Origin: Trebouxia sp. TZW2008
Lineage: Eukaryota; Chlorophyta; Trebouxiophyceae; Trebouxiales; Trebouxiaceae
NCBI GenBank assembly: GCA_002118135.1
Contig: BDIU01000056.1
Location: 1-64,000 of the forward strand
Direction of reading: 5' to 3'
DNA length: 64,000 nt
The translations under genes were made by a program, and so were the position numbers. Under the pieces are notes generated by a model. That model was not told where the DNA came from and did no database searches. It was given only the letters and a program-made list of their open reading frames with translations. This document shows, piece after piece, positions 30,101 to 38,636 of this stretch; within the stretch, counting starts at the first letter, position 1, and every line of letters begins with the position of its first letter.

Positions 30101-33100
30101 AGTCTTCGTCAATTGCCAATACTCTACTGCATGTGTGCCACCACAGCGCGAGTCTTTGCACACAGTCAGACTGTATTGCAGCTGTCTGTTGAGGATGCTT
30201 TTGCACAAATTGTGTAGGCAATGGGGCATGCTCATCTGTGTATATTGCACTGACATGACAAGCATGGTTTTGTGCTTGACCTGGGCAATTGACAACGCGT
30301 GTGCAAGAACTTGTGGATGTGCTTCAGGAGGTGTGGTCGGCTTCTGCTGGTTGATGCATGCACAGCTAGGCAAGCGAGCTAGGACCAAAAGAACTTACAA
30401 CTTGGAAGGTAGTGTTGTAAACTGCTGCCACCAATGCTTCGTCATGGCCAGCATTGTCATCAGACACACACATATGAGGCCACACAGCCAGCCGGTGGAA
30501 AGCAGTCACCAGCCTTGACCTGTAGCACAGCCAAAGCATCACGAATTTTCTCATTTCAGCGCCTCAATTCTGCACGCCTTGCAGGTAGATGTTTTGCTTG
30601 CGGAGGCATACATGCTAGACAGCTCCTGAGTAGGCTCCTGCTGTGCCGCCCAACAATGCTTTGCTCCTTTTCAGACATGTACCAATCAGGGGCACATCAG
30701 TCAGGAATAACGGTTGGCCCAATTTTCATCCAGACAATTCAAGCATGCGTACAGCTGTCAGGTGCAACCTTGCTTGGTCGCAGAGTTTGCGACACTTGCA
30801 GGTCAAATCAAGACGTAAACAATGTCCACACCTCGACGGATCATACATCATCACCAAGCGGGGGCACGTCCGGCAGGAATAACATTTGGCTGAAACTTCC
30901 ATCAGCAATTTCAACCATGCGTACAGCTTATAAGGTGCAATCTTGCTTGTTGGCAGAGTTTGCAGCACTTGCAGATCAGGTTCAAGATGACAGCAGTGTC
31001 CTCACCTGGATAAATCATACATCATGGCTGATGGGTGGGCATCTTCTGGGGAAGGCCAATCAAGATCTGTGATGGTCTGTATACATCTGTGGTTGCGCAG
31101 GTCCCACACTTTGATGACATTGTCTGCAGCCATGCTCACAACCTGCACACCACATCTGCTTCACTCAGCTAGGTCTATTTGTTAACCCTTTGATAGAATG
31201 CACAGATTAAGCCTGAAGGGCGTCGCGGATGCTTGCAGATGTCAGCCTGGACCCAGGACCAGTCCTGCTGCGTCACGCATAGTTTGGAAGCCAACATGTT
31301 TTGTGTATCACATGCCACAATAGTGCAGGACACCAAAGCAGCTGACCAGATCTCAGATACAACTCATGGAGCTCGTACGCAATCAGCCTGGCTGTACGCA
31401 TGACTGCTACTGCTCAAGTAATGCACAGCATTTCCACGGCCAAGTTTTGCACACCGCACTTTGCAAGGGACCACAGCATGCTTAGTATGGCTGGCAATCC
31501 TGTCAAAAAGGCAAAGCGCTACACATTGAGATTGAGCAGCTTTCAGTCTAACCTGGCAACGCCTGTTGTCCACTGCAACATGGGAGATGGAGGCCGCATG
31601 CCCTGTCAGCTCTCCCACTTGTCTATTTGTGCTGCCTTGCCACAGCAAGATGTCCCTTTCCAGGCCACCACTAGCGCATAGGCTGAAGGCCTTGCTGTGA
31701 GCAAAGCAATGCACGCCACGCTTGTGCACTGTCACTGTGTGCAGCACTTTGCAGCGGGACAGGTCTATGATCTTGATTGTGCTGTCCAAGGAGCATGTGA
31801 CCAAACCAAGCTCATGAATGTTTGACACCTGAAACACAGATGAGTACGTTGCATCAGTCAAGGTGGACATTGCGCTTGATAAATTGCCAGATGATGCTGA
31901 GTGCAGTACTTGGCACAGGCTCTGTTGCTGTTGGCATTCAGTCTTGACCCCTTCTGCATGATATACGGCAACGTGTGCAGCAAGGGCAGCGTGTACAGTG
32001 GGCCTGATGTTGCTCCAATTATGCAACACACTAAACAGCACTGGGGGCATCTGGCAGAGGCCATGCTGCTGCCAACATACAGCAGCAAAGGCATTTTGAG
32101 CAAAACATGCATGCTTTTTGGCCAGCATTTGAATAGCTCTGTATGTCAATGTGGGCGAATGGCTACTTTAGCACTCACCCCACCTGAGCCATGCAGTCTG
32201 TGCAGCAGGAATTCATTTTGAGCAGAGACTGCATGCCCTCAGCTGGCAACATCAGAACTGTATGTCAATGCCTGCAATCGGCTCAATCAATGCTGAGACT
32301 CACCTGAGTGCCCCAGTGTGTACAGCAGAAAATCCATTTTGAGCCAACAGGCATGTTTTTGGCTGGCACCCAGATAAGTTTGTATGCCTGCAGGTGGTGC
32401 ATTTGACGCCAACACTCACCTGAGTGACCCAGTCTGTGTGGTCATCAGTCACGTACTGATAGTCGCCCTGCTTGAGGACCTTTGCCGGCAATTCAGGCCT
32501 GCCACATTGCAGCATAATGACAGCCCCTGAGTCATCCCCATAGATGATGTTTTCTTGCTCTGACTTCTCCTCTACTGCGCTGCTTAGGCAAAGTGGCACT
32601 CCCATGGTGCCTGTGACTTTGACTCTGCCTGCCAGGTCATATACGCCCCTGGAGATGTCATAGTATGAGATCTGCATACAATGCATGCACCATATAAAAA
32701 CCCTGTTCTCTTTGTAGAGCATACTATGCCTTGTCTTGTGGCATTGCGTCATTGTATCTGCCAATGGTGATCAGTGCTTGTGGCTGGTGCGGCAGGGCTG
32801 TTGCTGCAGGGCAAGTTCAATACCAAACTGTTCACCTTGCCCAACAGCAATCAACACTGTGCATGCCGAAACATTGCCCTGTGATGCTACATTGGCCTGC
32901 CTGACACAGTTGTGCAGCAACGAGCATCTCAAGTATAGCCTGAGCGCTGGATACTGTCAGCACCAGAAGTTGTGCTCAGTGGCCATCCATGCCACTGAAA
33001 CAGGCTTACTGAAAGCAAGGAGCCTGTGCTTGACTTACTGCTCTATCTGCTGAGGTGCAGACAAGCCGTCTGGCCACTGGCATATATGTGCAGTCTGTCA

Positions 33101-34308
33101 CCCAGGCTGGCCCATTGACGATTGTTCTGTGCAGTGACAGGTCTGCTGGAGCCCAGAGCCTGCATGTGCATTTTCTGACTTCAATTTGGCATCAAAACTT
33201 TGGTATCTGGTCAGTCACACAGGCTTGCAGGCATCCATGAGCATAACAATTGTTCTGTGTAGTGACAGGCCTGCTGGAGCCCATAGTCTGCACGTGCAGC
33301 TGCAAACAGTATATATGTTACAGCTTGTGTTGTGCACAACAGCATAACCGAGTGGTTTTATTTCTTGAGTTTGGTGCAGTCACTTTGATGTCTGGTTAGC
33401 ATCGAAGACTTGTAGGCATTGACCAGCAGAAGAACATTAGCTGGCACGTTTTTGGTAGTGACTGTCACATGTAAGCACACCTGGCAAGGAGGCTGTACAA
33501 CATAAGAAAAGCTGTGCATGCCGTCATGCACTCTTGGCTGGTGCCTTGCAACTGGAGTGGCATGTGCAAGCAGCATGTGCGGCGTGCAACTTGGCCAAAG
33601 CATTGACAAACAAGCTTGCTTACCTCATGGTTCCATCCCGCCCACAGCTTATGTATTTGTCAATGCCAGGGCTGCAGTACAGCTTGGTTGTATCTTCTCT
33701 GTGATAAGTTGCAGGGTCATTCTTTGACTTGAAGTCCTGCATGTTCATATACTTGATGCAGGGATACGGCGATACAAAGAACAACAGTAACTGCTGAACC
33801 CATGGCTCTGCATAAACCAACCTGGGAAAAGAACTTCCACTCCTGCTGATCTGGAGCATCCGCACCACGCAAGAAGAAGTAGTTGGTAAATTCTTCCCTA
33901 TGGCAAGACAAAAGTCCAGATCATCTAACATCCCTGCAACCAGTTGCCGCCATACAGCAAATGCTTCGCACCAGCATTGCACTTGCACTTCAGTACAGCT
34001 GAAGCAGACTTTTGGCAGGAGGAGAGCAATTACCAGTCAACAGTGCCACCGCAATCTGCATCAATCTTCATGAACAGCTGCACTAGCTCGGCATCAGTGA
34101 TGCCTTGTCCCAGGTGAGGTGCCATCTTTTCCTTGAATGTCTTCATATCGAGTTCACCTGTGCCCTCCTCGTCAGCAGTCTGCAACACACACCTATTCAT
34201 GTCAGTCTGTTTAGGAGACTTATTATAGATTGCATGCACATTGGCAATACGCACGTCAAAGGCTTCCTTCATGGCCTGTAGCTGGCTGAGGTTTATTTCC
34301 CTCTCCAT
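24156..34308 (-). CDS. EF-hand and WD40-repeat protein (WDR49/WDY-like)
   Basis: Calcium-responsive beta-propeller scaffold; relatives are best known from ciliated lineages and their function is poorly defined. Eighteen exons give 876 aa: 34308-34255, 34179-34034, 33897-33822, 33736-33624, 33126-33039, 32671-32420, 31828-31553, 31142-31006, 30519-30399, 29825-29550, 29122-29031, 28225-28014, 27519-27299, 26609-26409, 25266-25159, 24703-24662, 24586-24491, 24275-24156. Residues 58-69 are a canonical EF loop (DADCGGTVDWEE), preceded by a degenerate one near 21-32. From about 105, successive WD40 blades end in YYD, IKIIDL, ILLW, IKVWDL, ISMWN, LKMWN, IIVW, MRVWK, VKIWR and SLW, enough for two propellers. 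The C-terminus (FPETPVIKKIGG then Ser/Lys/Pro) is unstructured. The last four exons are less certain. Introns hold many exon echoes. Confidence 0.88.
25610..25745 (+). repeat. Interspersed repeat family B, copy 1 (WD40 gene intron 14)
   Basis: Contains AGGCTCAGCAGGCCCATCTA and a downstream ATTGGACAT-like block. The same order of blocks recurs at about 55590-55700 in a PEP carboxylase intron (AGGCTCAACAGGCCCAGCTA). No ORF was found. Confidence 0.55.
26182..26250 (-). repeat. Echo of WD40 gene exon 14 (3' end)
   Basis: On the minus strand it encodes TWTLSNLATWQDAK-like sequence (here IWTLSNLATWQDAK), followed by a donor-like GTACAT, copying the end of exon 14 at 26409. A separate echo of the exon-14 start, with an in-frame TAG, lies on the other side at about 26672-26712. 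Confidence 0.85.
27107..27240 (-). repeat. Echo of WD40 gene exon 13 (3' half)
   Basis: Repeats the second half of exon 13 (27519-27299), including AACFNQ-like codons (here AACVNQ) and the GTACG donor, but with small indels that break the frame near the VKIWR position. Confidence 0.85.
27536..27650 (-). repeat. Echo of WD40 gene exon 13 (5' half)
   Basis: Upstream copy of the first half of exon 13: WKMSSTAGLMCT and DCVNSMCCD codons are kept while the joining bases differ. With the 27107-27240 copy, exon 13 is flanked by an echo on each side. Confidence 0.85.
28331..28413 (-). repeat. Echo of WD40 gene exon 12 (5' end)
   Basis: On the minus strand, CTGCAGGG is followed by codons like MQCMVFTAPHL, matching exon 12 (VQCMDFTAPYL from 28225). 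The frame shifts after about 12 codons. A weaker trace lies near 28530. Confidence 0.8.
28866..29030 (+). repeat. Interspersed repeat family A, copy 2 (WD40 gene intron 11)
   Basis: Contains two GTCCTTACATCGAG blocks, CACTGCAGTCAGAACGCAGT, GATTGGTTACCAA, and an end reading TTACTG before TA. Read in reverse, the end begins CAGTAAACTCTTG, which resembles pogo/Tigger-type terminal inverted repeats with a TA target. That comparison is from general knowledge and tentative. Confidence 0.55.
29911..29994 (-). repeat. Echo of WD40 gene exon 10 (5' part)
   Basis: Encodes VISGDENGTISMWNINTGAQ after a CTGCAG acceptor, nearly identical to exon 10 (VISGDESGTISMWNINTGAR from 29825). It lacks the rest of the exon and a donor, so the 29825 copy was used in the model. 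Confidence 0.9.
30680..31020 (-). repeat. Two ~170-bp tandem units containing WD40 gene exon 8 3' end
   Basis: Blocks including ATGCGTACAGCT, the GCAGAGTTTGC string and GGATCATACATCAT recur at about 170-base spacing beside the exon-8 donor at 31006. The unit includes an altered copy of the MMYDLSR-coding end and its donor. Confidence 0.75.
32100..32330 (-). repeat. Two echoes of WD40 gene exon 6 3' end, ~115-bp units
   Basis: Each unit repeats the end of exon 6 (codons DWVTQ and donor GTGAGTG at 32420) with flanking intron. They lie near 32180 and 32302, and both are degraded. Confidence 0.7.
33236..33300 (-). repeat. Echo of WD40 gene exon 5 acceptor region
   Basis: ATTGTTCTGTGTAGTGACAG followed by a CTGCTGGAGCCCA block repeats the acceptor and upstream intron of exon 5 (33126). 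Coding match is minimal. Confidence 0.7.
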
Positions 34309-34533
34309 GTCTCACGACTTTGGCAGGATGGTCACCAGCCGCAACCTCACAAGATTCAATAGCAGCTCACGGGTTGCGTTTGTTGAGGGTACACCTTGCG
34401 GTGTGATCTCTGCAGCGCACAATGTCCAGGCTGGACGAATTCAAACCTGCAAGAGTTGGTCATCAGTCAAAGCAGGTTGCAGGCACTGCTTTGCTTTGTT
34501 CCTTTGCAGCAGAACACCAAGAAACAAATCGAC
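34309..34533. promoter_or_regulatory. Short divergent promoter, WD40 gene / PP2C gene
   Basis: Only 225 bp separate the two outward-facing start codons, so a shared bidirectional promoter is likely. No core element was recognised. Confidence 0.5.
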
Positions 34534-34598
34534 ATGGACGAAGACATATTCGCTGTATCCGACGAACAGCAGCCGCATAGCAACACTCTTTCTTCCCC

Positions 34599-34634
<36 letters not shown>

Positions 34635-37190
34635 TTATTCTCCTTCACATGATTCTCAGCCTGATAGCAGTCTGAAGCGAAAAGCAGTTTCACACTCAAT
34701 CTACACGCCTGCGAGCAACAAAAAGCAACATTTTGCAGGTCAGGGTTTATCTGGACTCTCTGTTTCTCTGCTTCACGTACATTGACAAGCAGCTGAGAAG
34801 CAAGTGATCAGCAGGCTCTGCTTCCCAAGCAGACCTCAACGAGCCACCATTAGCAGCGGTAGAACCTGCAGTCTCCACCCGCCTGCAAATTGCATATGCT
34901 GAAGACAAAGGCATTCGCCAAGATATGGAAGGCATGGTGCTTTTCCCATCAAACGCTGCTAAACCAAAAAGGGAAGCTGTTCCCACAATAATTGATTAAG
35001 TTTTTGTCTGCAGATGTATGCGTCGTTCAAATAGATGCAAGGAAGCACAAGCACCAGAAAGACAGGTACAATGTTATCTTGTCGCACCCACTGCATCTGT
35101 GCCTAAGAAAGGTTGTCCGTGCATCAAACTGTCCTCATGCCATGGCACCGAGATAGCAGAGGTTGATGCTGAACAGCATATAATTTACAAAGCGGATCTA
35201 GTCATGTCAAGTGTCCCTTTATCAAGAAATCATTGTACAGAGTCTGTCAAAATTTGTCAACTTTGTCATAAGTATACCTCAAAACGGAAGTATGTGCAAA
35301 GCTTTCTTTTTTTGGACACCTTGCAGGGTGACCTGGAGTGCCATTTTTGATGGTCATGCTGGCAAGCAAGTGGCCAGACTAGCAAGCAGCTGCCTGCACA
35401 CCAATGCTGTTGCAAGTGGGCTGCTAGACGCCGAGCATTTCCAGGTGAGGATACAGTACTTTCTCTATGCAATGACTGCATTGAGTACCAAGAAAATTGT
35501 CCTTACACCTTGTTTATACAGAGACATCACTGCATCAGACTGCAATGATTGTTTACCTTGTCCTTCCATCTTGAATGTCCTTACGTCGAGTCTCCTTATA
35601 CATAGAATTCACTGTAGTCAGAACGTGAAAGGCATTCCTGTGCTTGCGTATTTCTCACTGCAATCTCTGTAGCGCTCAACCTTGCACCCTGTTGGCGCAT
35701 CACAGGGCTCAGCCAGCATGTCTGCACGCAACAATGCATCACAATGCAGCACACATGCATAGAGCTTCTGCTCAACCCAAGAACTGTGCCCGGCCCAAGT
35801 GACAGGGTACAGCAAGTTCATGAGCACTTGCATAGCTTGCAGCAGTTCTTCATCAGAATATGTTCAGCTGCTCTGTTGTTGCAGGCTGGCACGTCTGACA
35901 AAAGCACTTCACCCTTGAACGTCAAGGCCATGCGGCAAGCAATAACAGCAGGCTTTGCAGCAACTGATGCTCAAGCCTTGACACAAGCGAAACAGCATCA
36001 CTGGGTGGATGGCGCCGTTTGCGTGGCAGTGTGGGTCATCCAAGAGACTGTCTTTGTGGCCAATGTAGGTCTGAAGAAACATCTCTCGCATGTACAGACT
36101 CAACTACCTGTGTGCACTGCAAAATTTGTCTCTGCATCTGCATCTCTGCTTGAGCAAAGCAAGGATGCTGTACACATGCTGCCTGTGGTCCGTTCCTTCT
36201 GTGGATGTGCTCTGCTGATCATCTGGTGCTTACCATGTGTCTGTTATGTCAGGCGACGCAAAGTGTGTACTAGCAAGGGCATCAGCTGATGGCGATGCCC
36301 CACGCAGCATTGTCCTGACAAAGGAGCACAAGGCTTTCTTTGCAACAGAGCGAAAGCGCATTGAGAAGGCTGGAGGGCATGTGACTAATGGAAGACTTCA
36401 GGGTGCGCTGCACAGCTTGGTTTGTGATGATTTGTCCTATGTATTGCTTGTTCTGTGCATGCTGAATTCAAGCTTGTGCATGACTTTGTTCCGGTGGCGC
36501 AGTTTCTGTGACTCAAAGTAGCTAGCTCTGTGCCTTCCTGTTCTGTATCTTGTTGGATGCAGGCAATCATGTCGATCAATGCTTGCTGATGTGTTATGCT
36601 TTCTGGTGCAAGTCATGTACATGTATGCTGAGCTCTTTGACTTGATTGCAACCAGGCAAGATTGAAGTGTCGCGCTCTTTTGGAGATTTGCAATTCAAGA
36701 AGTTGGGCATGTCAGCCGTGCCAGACATACAAGTGTTCAGTATCAAAACTGAAGACAAGTTTCTGCTTTGTGGATGTGATGGGTTTTGGTCCTGCTTCAG
36801 CCCTCAGGATGCAGTCCAAGCTGCTTCTGAAATGCACCAGGCTGGTAAACTGGCAAAAGGCATCTGTGATAGACTCATCAATGTGGTGAGCCCAAATCAA
36901 ACCGTCAATTGCTTGCATCAATGATGCAATGCTGAACAGAATTTGACAAAAAACGCAGACAGAATGCTGCTTGCCTCAATCATGGAATCTTGTCTTCTGT
37001 GATGAATGCTGCTTGAATCACTTTTTCCATGCTATGTCCTGTGTGGATGCTGCATTCAATGTCGCATGCATGTGTAAACCTCACAAACTCAGCTGAACCC
37101 CTATTGCTGGGTGCCCTGCAGGCAGTTCGTGAGCGGCGCTGCAAGGACAATTGTACAGTGATGCTGATCGTTTTTGACAGCATCCCTTGA
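34534..37190 (+). CDS. PP2C-family Ser/Thr protein phosphatase (ILKAP-like)
   Basis: Mn/Mg-dependent phosphatase. Eight exons give 368 aa: 34534-34738, 34833-34931, 35014-35065, 35327-35444, 35885-36068, 36253-36402, 36656-36885, 37122-37190. After an acidic, low-complexity N-terminus with 11 Ala in a row, the PP2C motifs appear in order. These are DKGIRQDMED (metal-binding Glu101-Asp102), IFDGHAG (Asp127, usual DGHGG), VANVGDAKCVL, SRSFGD, LCGCDGFW and KDNCTVMLIVF (late Asp-Asn). The Asp of MED is split by an intron that must use a GC donor (AAG|GCATGG at 34931); reading on instead gives MEGMVL and a stop. Length fits the ILKAP type. Substrate unknown. Confidence 0.93.
34601..34634 (+). repeat. 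(CAG)n tract coding polyalanine
   Basis: An uninterrupted CAG run read in the GCA frame, giving eleven alanines in the N-terminus of the PP2C phosphatase. Such tracts are prone to length variation. Confidence 0.95.
35490..35625 (+). repeat. Interspersed repeat family A, copy 3 (PP2C intron 4)
   Basis: Has ATTGTCCTTACACC, GAATGTCCTTACGTCGAG and TTCACTGTAGTCAGAACG in the same order as the copy at 28866-29030. A partial copy may lie at 35205-35290. Confidence 0.55.
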
Positions 37191-37292
37191 CACCGCCAAC
37201 ATATGCACAAAGAGGTCCGACGCTGTGAGGCGCACTCCCTAAACCTTAGAGGTGTTGCAAGCTGATTTTTACATCACAAACAGGGTGCCTTG

Positions 37293-37297
37293 TGTAA
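37293..37297 (+). terminator. Candidate TGTAA polyadenylation signal, PP2C gene
   Basis: The green-algal signal pentamer about 100 bases after the PP2C stop codon. A five-base match is weak evidence alone. Confidence 0.3.
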
Positions 37298-37339
37298 CAC
37301 ATGTGCTGAGTGTAGCAAACGAAAGTTTGAGCAACAGCA

Positions 37340-37344
37340 TTACA
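37340..37344 (-). terminator. Candidate TGTAA polyadenylation signal, S26-like gene
   Basis: Minus-strand TGTAA about 185 bases after the stop of the S26-like gene. Weak evidence alone. Confidence 0.3.
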
Positions 37345-37528
37345 GTGTTAAAGCAATTCTTCTAGTGTTGCTACCGGCTACGGGTAGCTTTGCTACAACC
37401 AGGTGACTGCTGTAGACCGGACAAAACGTCATGCAAAGCATCTAGTGCTTCAAAAATGGGGTACACAGTCCTGCTATGATACATAACATCAGTGTTGCTG
37501 ATGCAAGCGATGCTCTGACAAAGACAAC

Positions 37529-38161
37529 TCAGTTCTGTTTTGAACAGAAGTCTTCCACATCCAGCTCGGCATCTAGAACAGCAGCGTCTGCAGTCATGGC
37601 TTCATCACTGTTTCCAGTTGGGCCGTGCTCTGTAGGCGACTGGCACTGGTAAATGACTCGTCCTATGATGTTTTGTACAGGCAAAGGCCCAAAAGTTCTG
37701 CTGTCAATGACCTCATTTGGTTTGAAGGCTTCAGCCTCAGTCAGCACCCAGCAATGACCCTCAGGCAGAGACCAAGGTTCAAGCGCAGAGTCATCTGAAA
37801 CCATCTCTTCTCCCTCAATTGCTGCTAAACGCCTGACAAGAATTTGCTGCTCAGCTGTAAGAGGGGATTGCACAGCAACTGTGTCCCCTGTATATAGGTG
37901 CTTGAAAGAAGGTCTAGGAAATAGCCTGATCAGCAGCTTTTCCACAGCAGACGGGTCTGTTGATGCCTTGGCGTTCAATGCTGGAGCCATTGCTGCTCCA
38001 GACAGATATATGACTGACGTGAGCTCCTTTCTGTAAGCTTCAAGTCCTTTTTGCACTGCAGTGGGTAAGGTGGCTGTTGTTGTCTGCATCTGCGCGAAGG
38101 TCTCATCCAAGCCAAGCTTCATCCTGGTCAGGAAGTAGCGCAAAGACCATGTCTTCGACAT
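37529..38161 (-). CDS. S24/S26 (signal/inner-membrane) peptidase-like protein with degenerate active site
   Basis: Intronless 210-aa reading frame, the only single-exon gene here. The S26 fold is visible: the SGAAMAP box (54-60), GDTVAV (92-97), VRRLAAIEG (109-117), then GHCWV and DSRTFGPLP before GRVIY. In active S26 enzymes the first box reads SGxSMxP and the second carries a Lys general base before Arg. Here the Ser is Ala57 and the Lys is Arg110, so it should not cleave peptides. As far as I recall, land plants have a close relative sharing the RRLAAxEG and DSRTFGP blocks and also lacking the dyad, so this would be a conserved non-catalytic branch rather than a broken gene. An organelle membrane role is inferred from IMP-type relatives. 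It is divergent from the BRCT gene. Confidence 0.88.
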   Translation of the reverse strand: MSKTWSLRYFLTRMKLGLDETFAQMQTTTATLPTAVQKGLEAYRKELTSVIYLSGAAMAPALNAKASTDPSAVEKLLIRLFPRPSFKHLYTGDTVAVQSPLTAEQQILVRRLAAIEGEEMVSDDSALEPWSLPEGHCWVLTEAEAFKPNEVIDSRTFGPLPVQNIIGRVIYQCQSPTEHGPTGNSDEAMTADAAVLDAELDVEDFCSKQN

Positions 38162-38636
38162 CCTGGCTGGCCACTTTCCGTTCGAGCAAGGTCAGGATTC
38201 CCAGGCAGGCAGTGCCAACGAGCGCAGCAAGTCTGCTTGTGTGTTTAAGACCGCGCAGCACAGTTTACTGCCACTTGCAGATTGTCTCTTTGCCCGTCGT
38301 AATATTGATCTAGGCTGGTGCCTTGCGTGTGCCACAGTGCGCTTAGTGATATGGTGTCGAAGAAGAGCAACACAGCCTGCACTTGAAACCGTTTCATGTT
38401 CTGTTCCCCTGCATGTTACAAGCGATCGGTCTATTTGATGAGCCGGTCGCAGCCAATCCTCACATTACGTGCGCTGCGAAGCCATGTATTGCCATTGTTC
38501 CACGCGCATATCTCTTGCCAGCTTTTGCGCAAGTCTTCTGACGCAAACCAAGCACGATAGGCGTGCTTGCTCAGTCTGCAAATTGCCGCATTTGAGCATG
38601 TGAGCATTGTCTACCACGACAAAGCAGTCAAGCCTC
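38162..38636. promoter_or_regulatory. Divergent promoter region, S26-like gene / BRCT gene
   Basis: A 475-bp gap between outward-facing start codons, so it should contain both promoters. No specific motif was identified. Confidence 0.45.

Larger units (their letters stand above)
37191..37528. other. Convergent intergenic region, PP2C / S26-like gene
   Basis: Holds both 3' UTRs in 338 bp. Candidate polyadenylation signals for each strand are listed separately. Nothing else was recognised. Confidence 0.5.

Noticed and set aside
38607..38636. Upstream in-frame start for the BRCT protein
   Set aside because: The codon there is TTG, not ATG; the first real ATG is 38637.
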